Origin: Trinickia dinghuensis
GTDB lineage: Bacteria; Pseudomonadota; Gammaproteobacteria; Burkholderiales; Burkholderiaceae
DNA length: 64,000 bases
Direction: 5' to 3'
Assembly: GCF_003367175.1 (NCBI RefSeq)
Contig: NZ_QRGA01000003.1
Span: 681-64,680, forward strand
Every line of letters begins with the position of its first letter. The first letter of the stretch is position 1. The position numbers and the translations under genes were made by a program. Below are positions 18,830 through 27,442 of this stretch, in pieces. The notes beneath the pieces were generated by a model. The model saw only the letters and a program-made list of their open reading frames with translations, had not been told where the DNA came from and searched no databases.

Positions 18830-19108
18830 ATGGCTAACTCCGCACAAGCACGCAAGCGCGCCCGTCAGGCCGCCAAAGCGAACTCGCACAACTCGGCCCT
18901 GCGCTCGAAGTACCGCACGGCAGTCAAGGCTGTCCGCAAGGCGATCGAAGCCGGCGACCAAGCCAAGGCCGTCGAGCTTTTCCAAGCTTCGTCGAAGACG
19001 ATGGACATCATCGCCGACAAGAAAATCGTTCACAAGAACAAGGCCGCTCGCCATAAGAGCCGTCTGGCTGCAGCCATCAAGGGCCTGCAAGCCGCAGCTG
19101 CGCAGTAA
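18830..19108 (+). CDS. rpsT: 30S ribosomal protein S20
   Basis: This 92-residue, Lys/Arg/Ala-rich protein binds 16S rRNA during 30S assembly. It begins [20 protein letters not shown] after Met, the classic S20 start, and continues with [19 protein letters not shown] and the [14 protein letters not shown] helix. The frame is open far upstream, but the ATG at 18830 preceded by AAGGAA is the family start. A strong terminator follows. Confidence 0.98.
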   Translation: MANSAQARKRARQAAKANSHNSALRSKYRTAVKAVRKAIEAGDQAKAVELFQASSKTMDIIADKKIVHKNKAARHKSRLAAAIKGLQAAAAQ

Positions 19109-19197
19109 GTCTGCAGCGGGCGGGGCGCCTGTCGCCTCGCTTGACCGGCGGCACGTTCGATCAGCGAACCCGCCGCCGGAAGCGCTTGCTCGGCAAC

Positions 19198-19233
19198 AAA
19201 AAAGCCCGCATTTTTCGATTTGCGGGCTTTTTT
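19198..19233. terminator. Intrinsic terminator after rpsT
   Basis: AAAAAGCCCGCA and TGCGGGCTTTTTT flank a short T-rich loop. The A-run before and T-run after make it usable in both directions, although the DUF3579 gene on the other strand ends 127 bp further on. Confidence 0.92.
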
Positions 19234-19359
19234 GCGTGCCGAATTCGGCGCGATCTTCATTGATCTTCAATCTCGGTCGAAACCGCTCGGCCGATCTCGC
19301 CTTTCCTTCTCGCCTTTCCTCATTAGGCAGGCGCAGGCCCTCAACCGGGCCCAACTTCC

Positions 19360-19689
19360 TTATTGCTTCTGCACCGCGCCGTGATCGTCGGGCAACTCGC
19401 AAGCCTCGGTCACCACGAGGTCGTTGTCTTTTGCGAAATTCATGACGAAATCGAAGGCCATCGGTTCGATCTCGCGCAGCCGCGAATCGACGATGACGCA
19501 CTTGAGATCGCCAAGAAGTGTGGGACGCACGTAGCGCGAGTACTGCAGCCGCGCGTTCGGGCCGTGGGCGCCGGGGCCGAAGCAGGACATGACACCCGCG
19601 AGGCGTTCCGACCAATCACTAGGACGGAATTTCTTTCCGTTCTTGGTGATGCCTTGAATGAAGTATTCAGTGTGGGATGCTTCGGCCAT
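19360..19689 (-). CDS. DUF3579 domain protein
   Basis: The 109-residue protein matches the DUF3579 family (YFIQGITKNGKKFRPSDWSERL, LQYSRYVRPTLLGDLKCVIV, PMAFDFVMNFAKDNDL). It has no signal peptide or transmembrane segment. Function is unknown, but the gene is a conserved neighbour of argF in this bacterial group. The start MAEASHT is chosen because the longer frame to 19839 crosses the probable promoter: TATAAT at 19748-19753 on this strand, with only a weak -35. No operon partner is on its strand. Confidence 0.85.
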   Translation of the reverse strand: MAEASHTEYFIQGITKNGKKFRPSDWSERLAGVMSCFGPGAHGPNARLQYSRYVRPTLLGDLKCVIVDSRLREIEPMAFDFVMNFAKDNDLVVTEACELPDDHGAVQKQ

Positions 19690-19794
19690 GTAAAAAACCC
19701 ATGTAACTTGCCCGAAGCCTGCCCGCCGGGCTTGGGAAAACTCGTCGATTATACCACCGGAAGCGACTTTTGCCGCACTGCACACAAACGGGGC

Positions 19795-19813
19795 ATGCCC
19801 GCCGGGCGGGCAT
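19795..19813. promoter_or_regulatory. Perfect 19-nt palindrome between DUF3579 gene and argF
   Basis: ATGCCCGCC-G-GGCGGGCAT is a perfect dyad with a single central base. It lies in the 269-bp divergent region between the DUF3579 gene and argF, about 40 bp upstream of the putative DUF3579 -10. With almost no loop it suits a protein-binding site better than a terminator. No candidate regulator is obvious; an arginine-repressor (ARG) box has a different, AT-rich consensus. Confidence 0.45.
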
Positions 19814-19958
19814 CCGCGCGGCTCGCCAAACCTCGTCAAACCAAAAGAAATCCTTTATGCTGCCTGTAGTTACCACATCCGACGGCGGCGCCGTCCGGTA
19901 TCGATAGCGTTCGCCGAACGCTACATTCATACCGGGTGAGGCCCGCCGTATTTGTTTT

Positions 19959-20888
19959 ATGGCCGCCAAACAGATCCGACACTACCTGCAGTTCAACGAC
20001 TTCTCCCGGGACGACTACGAGTACGTGCTGGAGCGCGCCCGCATCCTGAAGCGCAAGTTCAAGAACTACGAGACCTATCACCCGCTGCACGACCGCACGC
20101 TCGCGATGATCTTCGAGAAGAGTTCGACGCGCACGCGGCTGTCGTTCGAAGCCGGCATCTTCCAGCTCGGCGGCCATGCCGTGTTCATGAGCACGCGCGA
20201 TACCCAACTCGGCCGCGGCGAGCCGATCGAAGACGCGGCTCAGGTGATTTCGCGGATGGTCGACATCATCATGATCCGCACGTTCGGGCAGGATATCCTG
20301 CGCCGCTTCGCGGAAAACTCGCGCGTGCCCGTCATCAACGGCCTGACGAACGAGTATCACCCATGCCAGGTGCTCGCGGATATTTTCACGTTCTACGAGC
20401 ATCGGGGTCCGATCGCGGGCAAGACGGTGGCCTGGGTCGGCGACGCGAACAACATGCTCTACACCTGGATCGAGGCCGCGCAGATTCTCGGCTTCAAGCT
20501 GCGCCTGTCGACGCCGGCCGGCTATAAGCTCGACCCGGCACTGGTCGCCCCCGGCAGCGAGTCGTCCTTTGAGGAATTCGAGGATCCGAACGAAGCCTGC
20601 CAAGGCGCCGATCTCGTCACGACCGACGTCTGGACCAGCATGGGCTTCGAGGCCGAAAACGAAGCGCGCAAGGCCGCGTTCGCCGATTGGTGCGTCGACA
20701 CCGACATGATGAGCCGCGCGCTTCCGGACGCCCTGTTCATGCACTGTCTGCCCGCCCACCGTGGCGAGGAAGTCACCGCCGAGGTGATCGACGGCCCGCA
20801 AAGCGTCGTTTGGGACGAGGCCGAGAACCGGCTGCATGTGCAGAAGGCACTGATGGAGTTCTTGCTGCTCGGCAAGCTCAATCACTGA
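19959..20888 (+). CDS. argF: Ornithine carbamoyltransferase
   Basis: This 309-residue cytoplasmic enzyme makes citrulline from ornithine and carbamoyl phosphate in arginine synthesis. The carbamoyl-phosphate site STRTR is at 56-60, HPCQ at 134-137, and the ornithine-binding/catalytic HCLP motif at 262-265, followed by AHRGEEV. Length equals the anabolic family norm. Its ATG is 13 bases after a GTGAGG-like purine stretch. No other arginine gene is adjacent apart from the DUF3579 neighbour. Confidence 0.98.
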   Translation: MAAKQIRHYLQFNDFSRDDYEYVLERARILKRKFKNYETYHPLHDRTLAMIFEKSSTRTRLSFEAGIFQLGGHAVFMSTRDTQLGRGEPIEDAAQVISRMVDIIMIRTFGQDILRRFAENSRVPVINGLTNEYHPCQVLADIFTFYEHRGPIAGKTVAWVGDANNMLYTWIEAAQILGFKLRLSTPAGYKLDPALVAPGSESSFEEFEDPNEACQGADLVTTDVWTSMGFEAENEARKAAFADWCVDTDMMSRALPDALFMHCLPAHRGEEVTAEVIDGPQSVVWDEAENRLHVQKALMEFLLLGKLNH

Positions 20889-20895
20889 AACTGCC

Positions 20896-20917
20896 CGCCG
20901 GGCCTGCGGGCCCGGCG
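20896..20917. terminator. Hairpin between convergent argF and murB
   Basis: CGCCGGGCC and GGCCCGGCG form a perfect 9-bp stem with a TGCG loop. It fills the 29-bp gap between the argF stop and the murB stop codon, so it probably ends both transcripts even though no T-run follows. Confidence 0.65.
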
Positions 20918-21949
20918 TCAAACGACGACGGGCTCCGGTTCCAGCTGAACGCCGAACCGATCACGCACGTCCCGCTGGATGGCTTGCGCGAGTGCGAGCA
21001 CCTGTGCTCCTGTCGCGCCGCCGCGATTGACCAGCACCAGCGCCTGCCGCTCATGAACGGCGGCCGCTCCCATCACCCGCCCCTTCCAGCCGCACCGATC
21101 GATGAGCCAACCGGCCGCGAGCTTCACGCGCCCATCGGGCTGCGCATACGAGACGATTTGCGGCTCGCGCGCATGCAGCGCTTCGAACGTTGCCGCATCG
21201 ACAACGGGGTTCTTGAAGAAGCTCCCCGCATTGCCGAGCGTTGCCGGATCCGGCAGCTTTGCCCGCCGCACGGCCACGACCGCATCGAAAATCGCCTGCG
21301 GCGATGCCCCGGCCGAACTCGACTCGAGCGCTCGCGCGACGTCGGCATAGTCGGCTCGCGGCGCCCATGCCTTCGGCAAGCGGAACGTCACCGACGTGAT
21401 CGCGAACCGGTCTCGCCCTTCCCGTTTGAAGAAACTGTCGCGGTAGCCGAATCGGCATTGCGCGGCATCGAGTTCCACCGTTTCGCCCGTCGCCAGTTCG
21501 AGCGCGCGCAGCGAATCGAAGCGCTCGGCCATCTCGATCCCGTACGCCCCGATGTTTTGAATCGGCGCGGCACCGACGGTGCCGGGAATCAGCGCCAGGT
21601 TCTCGAGCCCCGGGAAGCCGTTCGCGAGCGTCCAGGCGACGAAATCGTGCCAATTCTCCCCGGCCGCCGCCTCGACGTACCAAGCATCGTCGTCTTCGCG
21701 CACGAGGCGCTTGCCCGCGAGCGCCACGTGCAGGACGACGCCCTCGAAATCGCGGGTGAGCACGACGTTGCTGCCGCCGCCGAGCAGGAGATGCGGGCAA
21801 GCGGCTACCCGCTCGTCGCGCAGCGCCGCGGTGAGCTGAGCGGGCGATTCGATGCGGCAGAACCAGCGCGCCCGCGCGTCGAAGCCGAACGTGTTGTGCG
21901 CGCGCAGCGGATAGTCGGGTAGAAGCAGTAGCGGATCGGAAGAGGACAT
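20918..21949 (-). CDS. murB: UDP-N-acetylenolpyruvoylglucosamine reductase
   Basis: This 343-residue type I MurB (FAD, NADPH) reduces enolpyruvyl-UDP-GlcNAc to UDP-MurNAc. FAD-binding signatures [11 protein letters not shown] and [21 protein letters not shown] are present. The catalytic Arg170 is in FGYRDSFFK, Ser243 in NAGSFFKNP, and the C-terminal Glu in QLEPEP. The frame stays open past 21949 across yajQ to 22603, but the ATG at 21949 gives the family start ([17 protein letters not shown]). It is divergent from yajQ; the 237-bp gap shows no other gene. Confidence 0.97.
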   Translation of the reverse strand: MSSSDPLLLLPDYPLRAHNTFGFDARARWFCRIESPAQLTAALRDERVAACPHLLLGGGSNVVLTRDFEGVVLHVALAGKRLVREDDDAWYVEAAAGENWHDFVAWTLANGFPGLENLALIPGTVGAAPIQNIGAYGIEMAERFDSLRALELATGETVELDAAQCRFGYRDSFFKREGRDRFAITSVTFRLPKAWAPRADYADVARALESSSAGASPQAIFDAVVAVRRAKLPDPATLGNAGSFFKNPVVDAATFEALHAREPQIVSYAQPDGRVKLAAGWLIDRCGWKGRVMGAAAVHERQALVLVNRGGATGAQVLALAQAIQRDVRDRFGVQLEPEPVVV

Positions 21950-22186
21950 CGGCGAAGAGCGGGATTGCCTGCACGACCGGGGCAAGCGTCGCACAATGCG
22001 AGGTATCGCTCGCTGCGCGCTGGCCGCCCGGCGTTTTCTCGGAAGACAGGCATCGGTAAAATAGCGTTCGGTCGTGATTATAGCGAGTGCCCGCGGCCCA
22101 GCGCCTGCGCGGGCACGCAAGCCATGTATGCGGCAGCCGGCGTGGGTCCGCTGCCGCTCGTCAAAACATAGTCGGGAGAAATGAAT

Positions 22187-22672
22187 ATGCCGTCGTTCGA
22201 CGTCGTCTGCGAAGCCAACATGATCGAAGTGAAGAACGCGATCGAGCAATCCAACAAGGAAATCTCCACGCGCTTCGACTTCAAAGGGTCCGACGCGCGC
22301 GTCGAGCAAAAGGAGCACGAACTGACGATGTTCGCCGACGACGATTTCAAGCTCGGCCAGGTGAAAGACGTCGTGCTGTCGAAAATGGCCAAGCGCAACG
22401 TCGACGTACGCTTTCTCGACTACGGCAAAGTCGAAAAAATCGGCGGCGACAAGGTCAAGCAAATCGTCAAGATCAAGAAGGGCGTATCGGGCGATCTCGC
22501 CAAGAAGATCGTCAAGCTCGTGAAAGACAGCAAGATCAAAGTGCAGGCGAGCATTCAGGGCGACGCCGTGCGCGTAACGGGCACCAAGCGCGACGATCTG
22601 CAAAGCGTGATCGCCATGCTGCGCAAGGACGTGACCGACACGCCGCTCGACTTCAACAACTTCCGCGACTGA
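22187..22672 (+). CDS. YajQ-family nucleotide-binding protein
   Basis: The 161-residue protein has the two-domain ferredoxin-like YajQ fold ([59 protein letters not shown]). Family members bind nucleotides or RNA, and in Xanthomonas bind cyclic di-GMP; the role here is inferred. GGGAG at 22174-22178 is 8 bases from the ATG at 22187 but only 2 from the upstream ATG at 22181, so the shorter start is preferred. It converges on plsY with a 12-bp gap. Confidence 0.93.
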   Translation: MPSFDVVCEANMIEVKNAIEQSNKEISTRFDFKGSDARVEQKEHELTMFADDDFKLGQVKDVVLSKMAKRNVDVRFLDYGKVEKIGGDKVKQIVKIKKGVSGDLAKKIVKLVKDSKIKVQASIQGDAVRVTGTKRDDLQSVIAMLRKDVTDTPLDFNNFRD

Positions 22673-22684
22673 TCTTGCTCGTTC

Positions 22685-23350
22685 TCAATGCTTGCGGGCG
22701 TGCGTGGCGCTCGAGCCGGACTTGGCGCCGGCTTGCGCCGCATCCTTATCCTTCTTCGCGCCGATGCGGCTTTCGGTACCGGCAATCAGCTTCGCGATGT
22801 TGGCGCGGTGCCGCCAAATGAGCAGCGCGCCCATCGCGAATACGGCCCAGGCAATCGGATTAGGGCCGAACATGAAGATGTCGAACAGCGGCGCGAACAC
22901 CGCCGCCACGAGCGCCGCGAACGACGAATACCGGAAGAAGAACGCGATGATGAGCCAGGTCAGCGCGGTCCCGAGCCCCAGCACGGGATGGATCGCGAGC
23001 AGCACGCCGGCGGCCGTTGCCACTCCCTTGCCCCCTTTGAATTTGAAAAAGACCGGATAGAGGTGCCCCAGAAACACCGCGATCGCGGCCAGCGCCACGG
23101 CCGCATCGTCGAGTCCGAAGCGCGGCCCGAAGCGGGCGACGAGCCAGACGGCCAGCCAGCCCTTGAACGCGTCGCCGAGCAGCGTGAGAATGGCCGCCTT
23201 CTTGTTGCCGCTGCGCAGCACGTTGGTCGCGCCGGGGTTCTTCGATCCGTACGAACGCGGGTCGGCCAGCCCCATGGCGGCGCTGACGATCACGGCGAAC
23301 GAGACCGATCCGATCAAATAGGCGGCGATAGTGGCGATCAGCAATGACAT
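22685..23350 (-). CDS. plsY: Glycerol-3-phosphate acyltransferase PlsY
   Basis: This 221-residue inner-membrane enzyme transfers acyl groups from acyl-phosphate to glycerol-3-phosphate, making lysophosphatidate. Conserved motifs are [21 protein letters not shown], and [16 protein letters not shown] with its glycine loop. About five to seven hydrophobic helices are visible. The C-terminal 25 residues form a Lys/Ala/Gly-rich cytoplasmic tail longer than in E. coli. It is followed on the same strand by no close partner; ybaK starts its own unit upstream. Confidence 0.96.
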   Translation of the reverse strand: MSLLIATIAAYLIGSVSFAVIVSAAMGLADPRSYGSKNPGATNVLRSGNKKAAILTLLGDAFKGWLAVWLVARFGPRFGLDDAAVALAAIAVFLGHLYPVFFKFKGGKGVATAAGVLLAIHPVLGLGTALTWLIIAFFFRYSSFAALVAAVFAPLFDIFMFGPNPIAWAVFAMGALLIWRHRANIAKLIAGTESRIGAKKDKDAAQAGAKSGSSATHARKH

Positions 23351-23424
23351 AAGCGGAACTCTTTCGACTTGGCGGGCATAGCGCAGAAAGCGCGCGGGCG
23401 GCTCATTCTACAGAACGGCACGGT

Positions 23425-23916
23425 TCATTCGATGCTGGCGCATTGCACGGGGCGCGCATCGAGCAGCGACGTCAGCACCGAAGGCGAGAGGCTGACGAGG
23501 TAGCCTCGGCGTCCGCCGTTCAGGTAGATCGCATCGAGTTCGAGAATGCTCGATTCGACATAGATGGGCATCGTCTTTTTCGTGCCGAACGGCGAGGTGC
23601 CGCCGACGAGATAACCGGAGTGGCGATTGGCCACGTCGGGCTTGCAGGGCTCGACGCGCTTGGCGCCGATTTGCCGGGCGAGGTTCTTCGTCGACACCGT
23701 GCGATCGCCGTGCATGAGGACGATGAGCGGCTTCGCGTTCTCGTCCTCCATCACGAGCGTCTTAACCACGCAATGCTCATCGACGCCGAGCTGGCGTGCC
23801 GATTCGGCCGTACCGCCATGCTCCACGTACTCGTAGGGGTGTTCCCCGAAGCTCACGTCGTGGCGTCGCAGGAACTGCGTAGCCTGGGTCTCCGAAACAT
23901 GTTTGGTTTTGCTCAT
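23425..23916 (-). CDS. ybaK: YbaK/EbsC-type Cys-tRNA(Pro) deacylase
   Basis: The 163-residue trans-editing enzyme hydrolyses Cys-tRNA mischarged on tRNA(Pro). It has the YbaK fold with the conserved lysine in CVVKTLVMED, and the motifs GYLVGGTSPFG and VESSILELDAIYLNGGRRGYLV. Length is normal. It stands alone between plsY and xerD on the same strand, 74 bp upstream of plsY. Confidence 0.93.
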   Translation of the reverse strand: MSKTKHVSETQATQFLRRHDVSFGEHPYEYVEHGGTAESARQLGVDEHCVVKTLVMEDENAKPLIVLMHGDRTVSTKNLARQIGAKRVEPCKPDVANRHSGYLVGGTSPFGTKKTMPIYVESSILELDAIYLNGGRRGYLVSLSPSVLTSLLDARPVQCASIE

Positions 23917-24029
23917 CGGCGCATTGTAAGCGCAACCGCCCCGCGCTTACATGCCGCATCGCGCTCAGGGCGTTCCTGCCCGCAAGCCAGCGAGCCGGGA
24001 ACCACGAGCCACCGCTCGGCCCGCGGCTC

Positions 24030-25013
24030 TCACCCGCGCGGATGATGCGCCGCGTGCAGCGTCTTCAAGCGCTCCCGGGCAACGTGCGTGTAGATCTGAG
24101 TGGTCGAAATATCGGCGTGGCCAAGCAGAAGCTGCACGACGCGCAGGTCGGCCCCATGATTGATGAGGTGGGTCGCGAACGCGTGGCGCAGCGTGTGCGG
24201 CGACAGCGGCGTGTTCACGTCGGCCGCGCGTGCATGCCGCTTGATAATGTTCCAGAACTGCTGGCGCGTCATGCCCTCGCCGCGCGCCGTGACGAACAGC
24301 GCGTCGGCCGCTCGCGCGCCGATCAGCGCCGGCCGGGCGTCGCGCAGATAGCGCGTGATCCAGCCATGCGCTTCCTCGCCGAACGGCACCAGACGCTCTT
24401 TCGACCCCTTGCCCATCACGCGCACGACACCTTCGTTCAGGCCCACTTCCACCGTCCCCAGCCCCACCAGTTCGCTCACGCGCAGCCCGCTCGCATACAT
24501 CAGCTCGAGCATCGTGCGGTCGCGCAGGCCGAGTTCGGTATCGACGTCGGGCGCCGCCAGCAGCGCTTCGACCTGCGCCTCGGTCAACGTCGACGGAAAG
24601 CGCGGCGCCTGCTTCGCCGAGCGGATTTTCATCGTCGGATCGGCGCTCACCCGGTGTTCGCGCAGCGCCCATGCGTAATAGCGGCGAAAGACGGATAGGC
24701 GGCGATTCGCGGACGTCGCCTTACCGTCGCTGCGCGCGGCGAGGTAGCCGTTGACGTGCTTTTCCTGAGCCGCGTCGATGCCGACGGCATGGGTGCGGGC
24801 CAGCCAGTCGGCGAACAATCGCAGATCGCGGCCGTAGGCATCGAGCGTATTGCGTGCGAGACCGTGTTCGAGCCAAAGCGCGTCACTGAACGCGTCGATC
24901 GAGCGTACGTTGGCCGCCTGCAGCGCCGACGCCGCCGCGTCGGCCGGCGGCTCTCCGGGCTGTGAGGATAGATCCGGCGCGTCGACCGAGGAGAGTGCGT
25001 TCATCCCGCTCAT
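24030..25013 (-). CDS. xerD: Tyrosine recombinase XerD
   Basis: This 327-residue recombinase acts with XerC at dif to resolve chromosome dimers under FtsK control. The core-binding SAM-like domain spans about 38-125 and the catalytic domain 140-327. Active-site residues are Arg178 (SGLRVSEL), Lys202 (MGKGSKER), His273 and Arg276 (SPHTLRHAFATH), His299 (LLGHADIS) and nucleophile Tyr308 (QIYTHV). An Ala/Pro/Ser-rich N-terminal extension of about 35 residues precedes the core. Its ATG overlaps the ogt stop by 4 bp, so ogt and xerD are co-translated. It is not linked to an integron or phage. Confidence 0.96.
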   Translation of the reverse strand: MSGMNALSSVDAPDLSSQPGEPPADAAASALQAANVRSIDAFSDALWLEHGLARNTLDAYGRDLRLFADWLARTHAVGIDAAQEKHVNGYLAARSDGKATSANRRLSVFRRYYAWALREHRVSADPTMKIRSAKQAPRFPSTLTEAQVEALLAAPDVDTELGLRDRTMLELMYASGLRVSELVGLGTVEVGLNEGVVRVMGKGSKERLVPFGEEAHGWITRYLRDARPALIGARAADALFVTARGEGMTRQQFWNIIKRHARAADVNTPLSPHTLRHAFATHLINHGADLRVVQLLLGHADISTTQIYTHVARERLKTLHAAHHPRG

Positions 25014-25492
25014 AGCGCGAGCGCCAATTGGCTGCTTTCATGCGCGAGCAGCCAGCGTTTCACGCTCGGGTAGAAGCCGCCCGCATGATGAGAGAAACCG
25101 CCGAGCCCGTTCGCCCCAACGACGCGATGGCACGGAATCACGAGCGGAAACGGATTGTCGCCGCACGCTTGCCCCACCGCGCGCGCCACGCCGCCCACCT
25201 GCCGGGCGAGCGCGCCGTAGGTCATCACGCTGCCGAGCGGGATTTCGCACATCGCCTGCCAGACGCGGCGCTGAAACGGTGTGCCGGCGTCGGCGAGCGG
25301 CAAATCGAACGGCGCGCCGGCGTCCGCCAGATAGCGCTCGATCTGCCGCGCGGCGCGTTCGGCGATCGCCGAATCGGGCGCGCGCGCCGGAACCGAATCC
25401 TCGAGGTAGCAGATCGCGCGAACGACGCCGGCCGCCGCATCGACTTCGATCCCCACTTTGCCGAACGGCGCGCTGACGACGGCGTCGTACAT
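25010..25492 (-). CDS. ogt: Methylated-DNA-[protein]-cysteine S-methyltransferase
   Basis: This 160-residue suicide repair protein takes alkyl groups from O6-alkylguanine onto a cysteine. The acceptor is Cys121 in IPCHRVVGANG, and the helix-turn-helix region is TPFQRRVWQAMCEIPLG (72-88). The Asn of CGDNPFPL also fits the family. The long open frame to 25981 is rejected because MYDAVVSAPFGKVGIEV is the normal N-terminus. It is the upstream partner of xerD, with a 4-bp overlap. No Ada-type regulatory domain is fused. Confidence 0.95.
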   Translation of the reverse strand: MYDAVVSAPFGKVGIEVDAAAGVVRAICYLEDSVPARAPDSAIAERAARQIERYLADAGAPFDLPLADAGTPFQRRVWQAMCEIPLGSVMTYGALARQVGGVARAVGQACGDNPFPLVIPCHRVVGANGLGGFSHHAGGFYPSVKRWLLAHESSQLALAL

Positions 25493-25568
25493 CGATTCTC
25501 TCCGGTAGATAGCGGTAAACGGTGCGCCGATATTCGCCCCGTCGATTGCAGCACTATGCAGCACTAGC

Positions 25569-26885
25569 TTACGCTGCCCGCAGCGCCCAGTGCACGTGCT
25601 CGCGCACGAGCGGCGAGGGATCGTCGGCCCGCTCGCGCAACGCCGCGACGATCCGCTCGCGCGCGTCGGCGTCGAGCGGAGCCGGCCGATTCGGCTCGCC
25701 CCCTTGCTCAGCGCTTTGCTCAGCATCCTTCGCGGCCGACTCGGGACGCCCGGCGCGCAAGGCATTGCCCATCGCCACGGCCAGGTTGCGCAGCCATCGC
25801 TCATAGCCGATACGCCGGATCGCGCTGCCCTGCATGCGCGTATCGAAAGCCTCGGCGCTCCAGGCGAACAATTCGACGAGTGTCGCGCGATCGAGCCCAT
25901 GCCGCACATCGAAGTCGTCCACGGGCGCCGCTTGGGCGAACTTGTTCCACGGACAGACGAGCTGGCAGTCGTCGCAGCCATAGACTCGATTCCCGATCAA
26001 CGGCCGCAGCGCCTCGGGAATGCTGCCTTTCAGCTCGATCGTCAAATACGAAATGCAGCGGCGCGCATCGACGCGATAAGGCCCGACGATCGCACCGGTC
26101 GGACATGCATCGATACAGCGCGTGCACTGTCCGCAATGCGCGCCGGCCTCTCGCGTCGCGCGCGCGGGCTCCGTCTGCGCATCGGTCGGCAACGGAATGT
26201 CGACGTAGATTTCGCCGAGAAAGAACAGCGACCCCGCGTCGCGTTCGAGCAGCAGCGTGTGCTTGCCGCGCCACCCGATGCCGGCCTTTTGCGCGAGCGC
26301 GACCTCGAGCACCGGCGCCGAATCGGTGAAGACACGATAGCCGTATGCGCCGATCTCGTGCTCGATGCGCTCGGCCAGCTGCTGCAGGCGCGCCCGCATC
26401 ACCTTGTGATAATCGCGTCCGCGTGCATAGATCGAGACGACTGCCGCCGACGGGTCGGTAAGACGTGCGAGTTCGCGCGCGCGCCAATCGTCGCGCTCGC
26501 CGGGGGGCATGGCTGACGATGTGCTTTCACCGGGGTTTCGGGCGAGTGTCGCCGCGGGCAAATATGCCATGCGAGCCGTAATAACACGTCGCGTGCCGGC
26601 CACAAGCTCGGCCGGACGTGCACGTTTGGCACCATGTTTGGCCATATAATCCATCTCGCCGTGGCAGCCCGCCTCGAGCCAAGCGGCTAGCGCCGCTTCG
26701 GCCTCGGAGAGGTCGGTGTCGCTGATTCCGACGGCGGAAAAGCCCAGCTCGCGGCCCCACGTCTTGACCCGTCGCGCAAGTGTCGCGAGCGCGGCATCGT
26801 CGAGGCGCACGGCAATATCGCCGGCACGGTCGGATTCGCCGTGCGTGCTCGTGCCGAAGGTGGCCTGTTCCGGACTTTGTTTCAT
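25569..26885 (-). CDS. queG: Epoxyqueuosine reductase
   Basis: The 438-residue cobalamin and [4Fe-4S] enzyme carries out the last step of queuosine synthesis in tRNA. Cluster cysteines are Cys251, 254, 257 and 261 (CGQCTRCIDACP) and Cys277, 304, 307 and 311 (CDDCQLVCPW). A HEAT-like tail (about 385-438) recognises tRNA. The ATG at 26885 leaves only 16-17 bp to the divergent tsaE start. A GTG at 26810 (Val26) would match the E. coli N-terminus better and free promoter space, so the true start is uncertain. Residues 370-385 are a low-complexity insert. Confidence 0.94.
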   Translation of the reverse strand: MKQSPEQATFGTSTHGESDRAGDIAVRLDDAALATLARRVKTWGRELGFSAVGISDTDLSEAEAALAAWLEAGCHGEMDYMAKHGAKRARPAELVAGTRRVITARMAYLPAATLARNPGESTSSAMPPGERDDWRARELARLTDPSAAVVSIYARGRDYHKVMRARLQQLAERIEHEIGAYGYRVFTDSAPVLEVALAQKAGIGWRGKHTLLLERDAGSLFFLGEIYVDIPLPTDAQTEPARATREAGAHCGQCTRCIDACPTGAIVGPYRVDARRCISYLTIELKGSIPEALRPLIGNRVYGCDDCQLVCPWNKFAQAAPVDDFDVRHGLDRATLVELFAWSAEAFDTRMQGSAIRRIGYERWLRNLAVAMGNALRAGRPESAAKDAEQSAEQGGEPNRPAPLDADARERIVAALRERADDPSPLVREHVHWALRAA

Positions 26886-26902
26886 CCCGCTATTTTACGA
26901 GA

Positions 26903-27442
26903 ATGCCTGCCGCACCCGCTTCGTCGTCTTTCCCGCTCGCGAAAGCGCTGCTAGAGCGCCGGTTCGCGCTCGACGATCTCGCGGCCACCGACGCGTTCGG
27001 CGTGCGCTTCGCGCATGCGATCGATCAGGTGCGCGCCGCGCCCCATTTCAGCGGCCTGCACGTCCAGCTGCTCGGGGATCTCGGCGCCGGCAAGACAACG
27101 CTCGTGCGCGCGACGCTCGCCGGGCTCGGCCATACGGGCCGCGTGCGCAGCCCAACCTACACGCTCGTCGAACCGTACGCGCTCCCGCGCGATGCAGGGG
27201 AACTCGAGCTCTACCATTTCGATCTTTACCGCTTTGCCGATCCGGCGGAGTGGCTTGACGCCGGCTTTCGCGAATATTTCGATGCAGGTGCCGTCTGCCT
27301 CGTCGAATGGCCGCAAAAAGCCGGCGCGCTGCTCGGCACGCCCGATCTCGTCCTTGCCCTCGAACCTTTCGACGGCGACCGGCGCCTGCTCGATGCCAGC
27401 GCGTATAGCGAATCAGGAAAAGCATGTCTCGAAAGATGTTGA
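26903..27442 (+). CDS. tsaE: tRNA threonylcarbamoyladenosine biosynthesis ATPase TsaE
   Basis: The 179-residue P-loop ATPase supports the TsaB-TsaD complex that makes t6A37 in tRNA. Walker A is GDLGAGKTT (58-66), followed by GRVRSPTYTLVEPY, ELYHFDLYRF and the VCLVEWPQKAG motif. The upstream open frame to 26780 is antisense to queG. It overlaps the amidase gene by 19 bp in a different frame, the tsaE-amiC pairing that is widespread in proteobacteria, so translation is probably coupled. Confidence 0.95.
   Translation: MPAAPASSSFPLAKALLERRFALDDLAATDAFGVRFAHAIDQVRAAPHFSGLHVQLLGDLGAGKTTLVRATLAGLGHTGRVRSPTYTLVEPYALPRDAGELELYHFDLYRFADPAEWLDAGFREYFDAGAVCLVEWPQKAGALLGTPDLVLALEPFDGDRRLLDASAYSESGKACLERC

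Noticed and set aside
20918-22603. 561-residue MurB with a long N-terminal extension
   Set aside because: The extra 218 residues are antisense to yajQ. The normal MurB start is the ATG at 21949.
24030-25013. XerD-like recombinase as the integrase of a mobile element
   Set aside because: It overlaps ogt by 4 bp in a housekeeping context and matches chromosomal XerD. No attachment repeats or cargo were seen.
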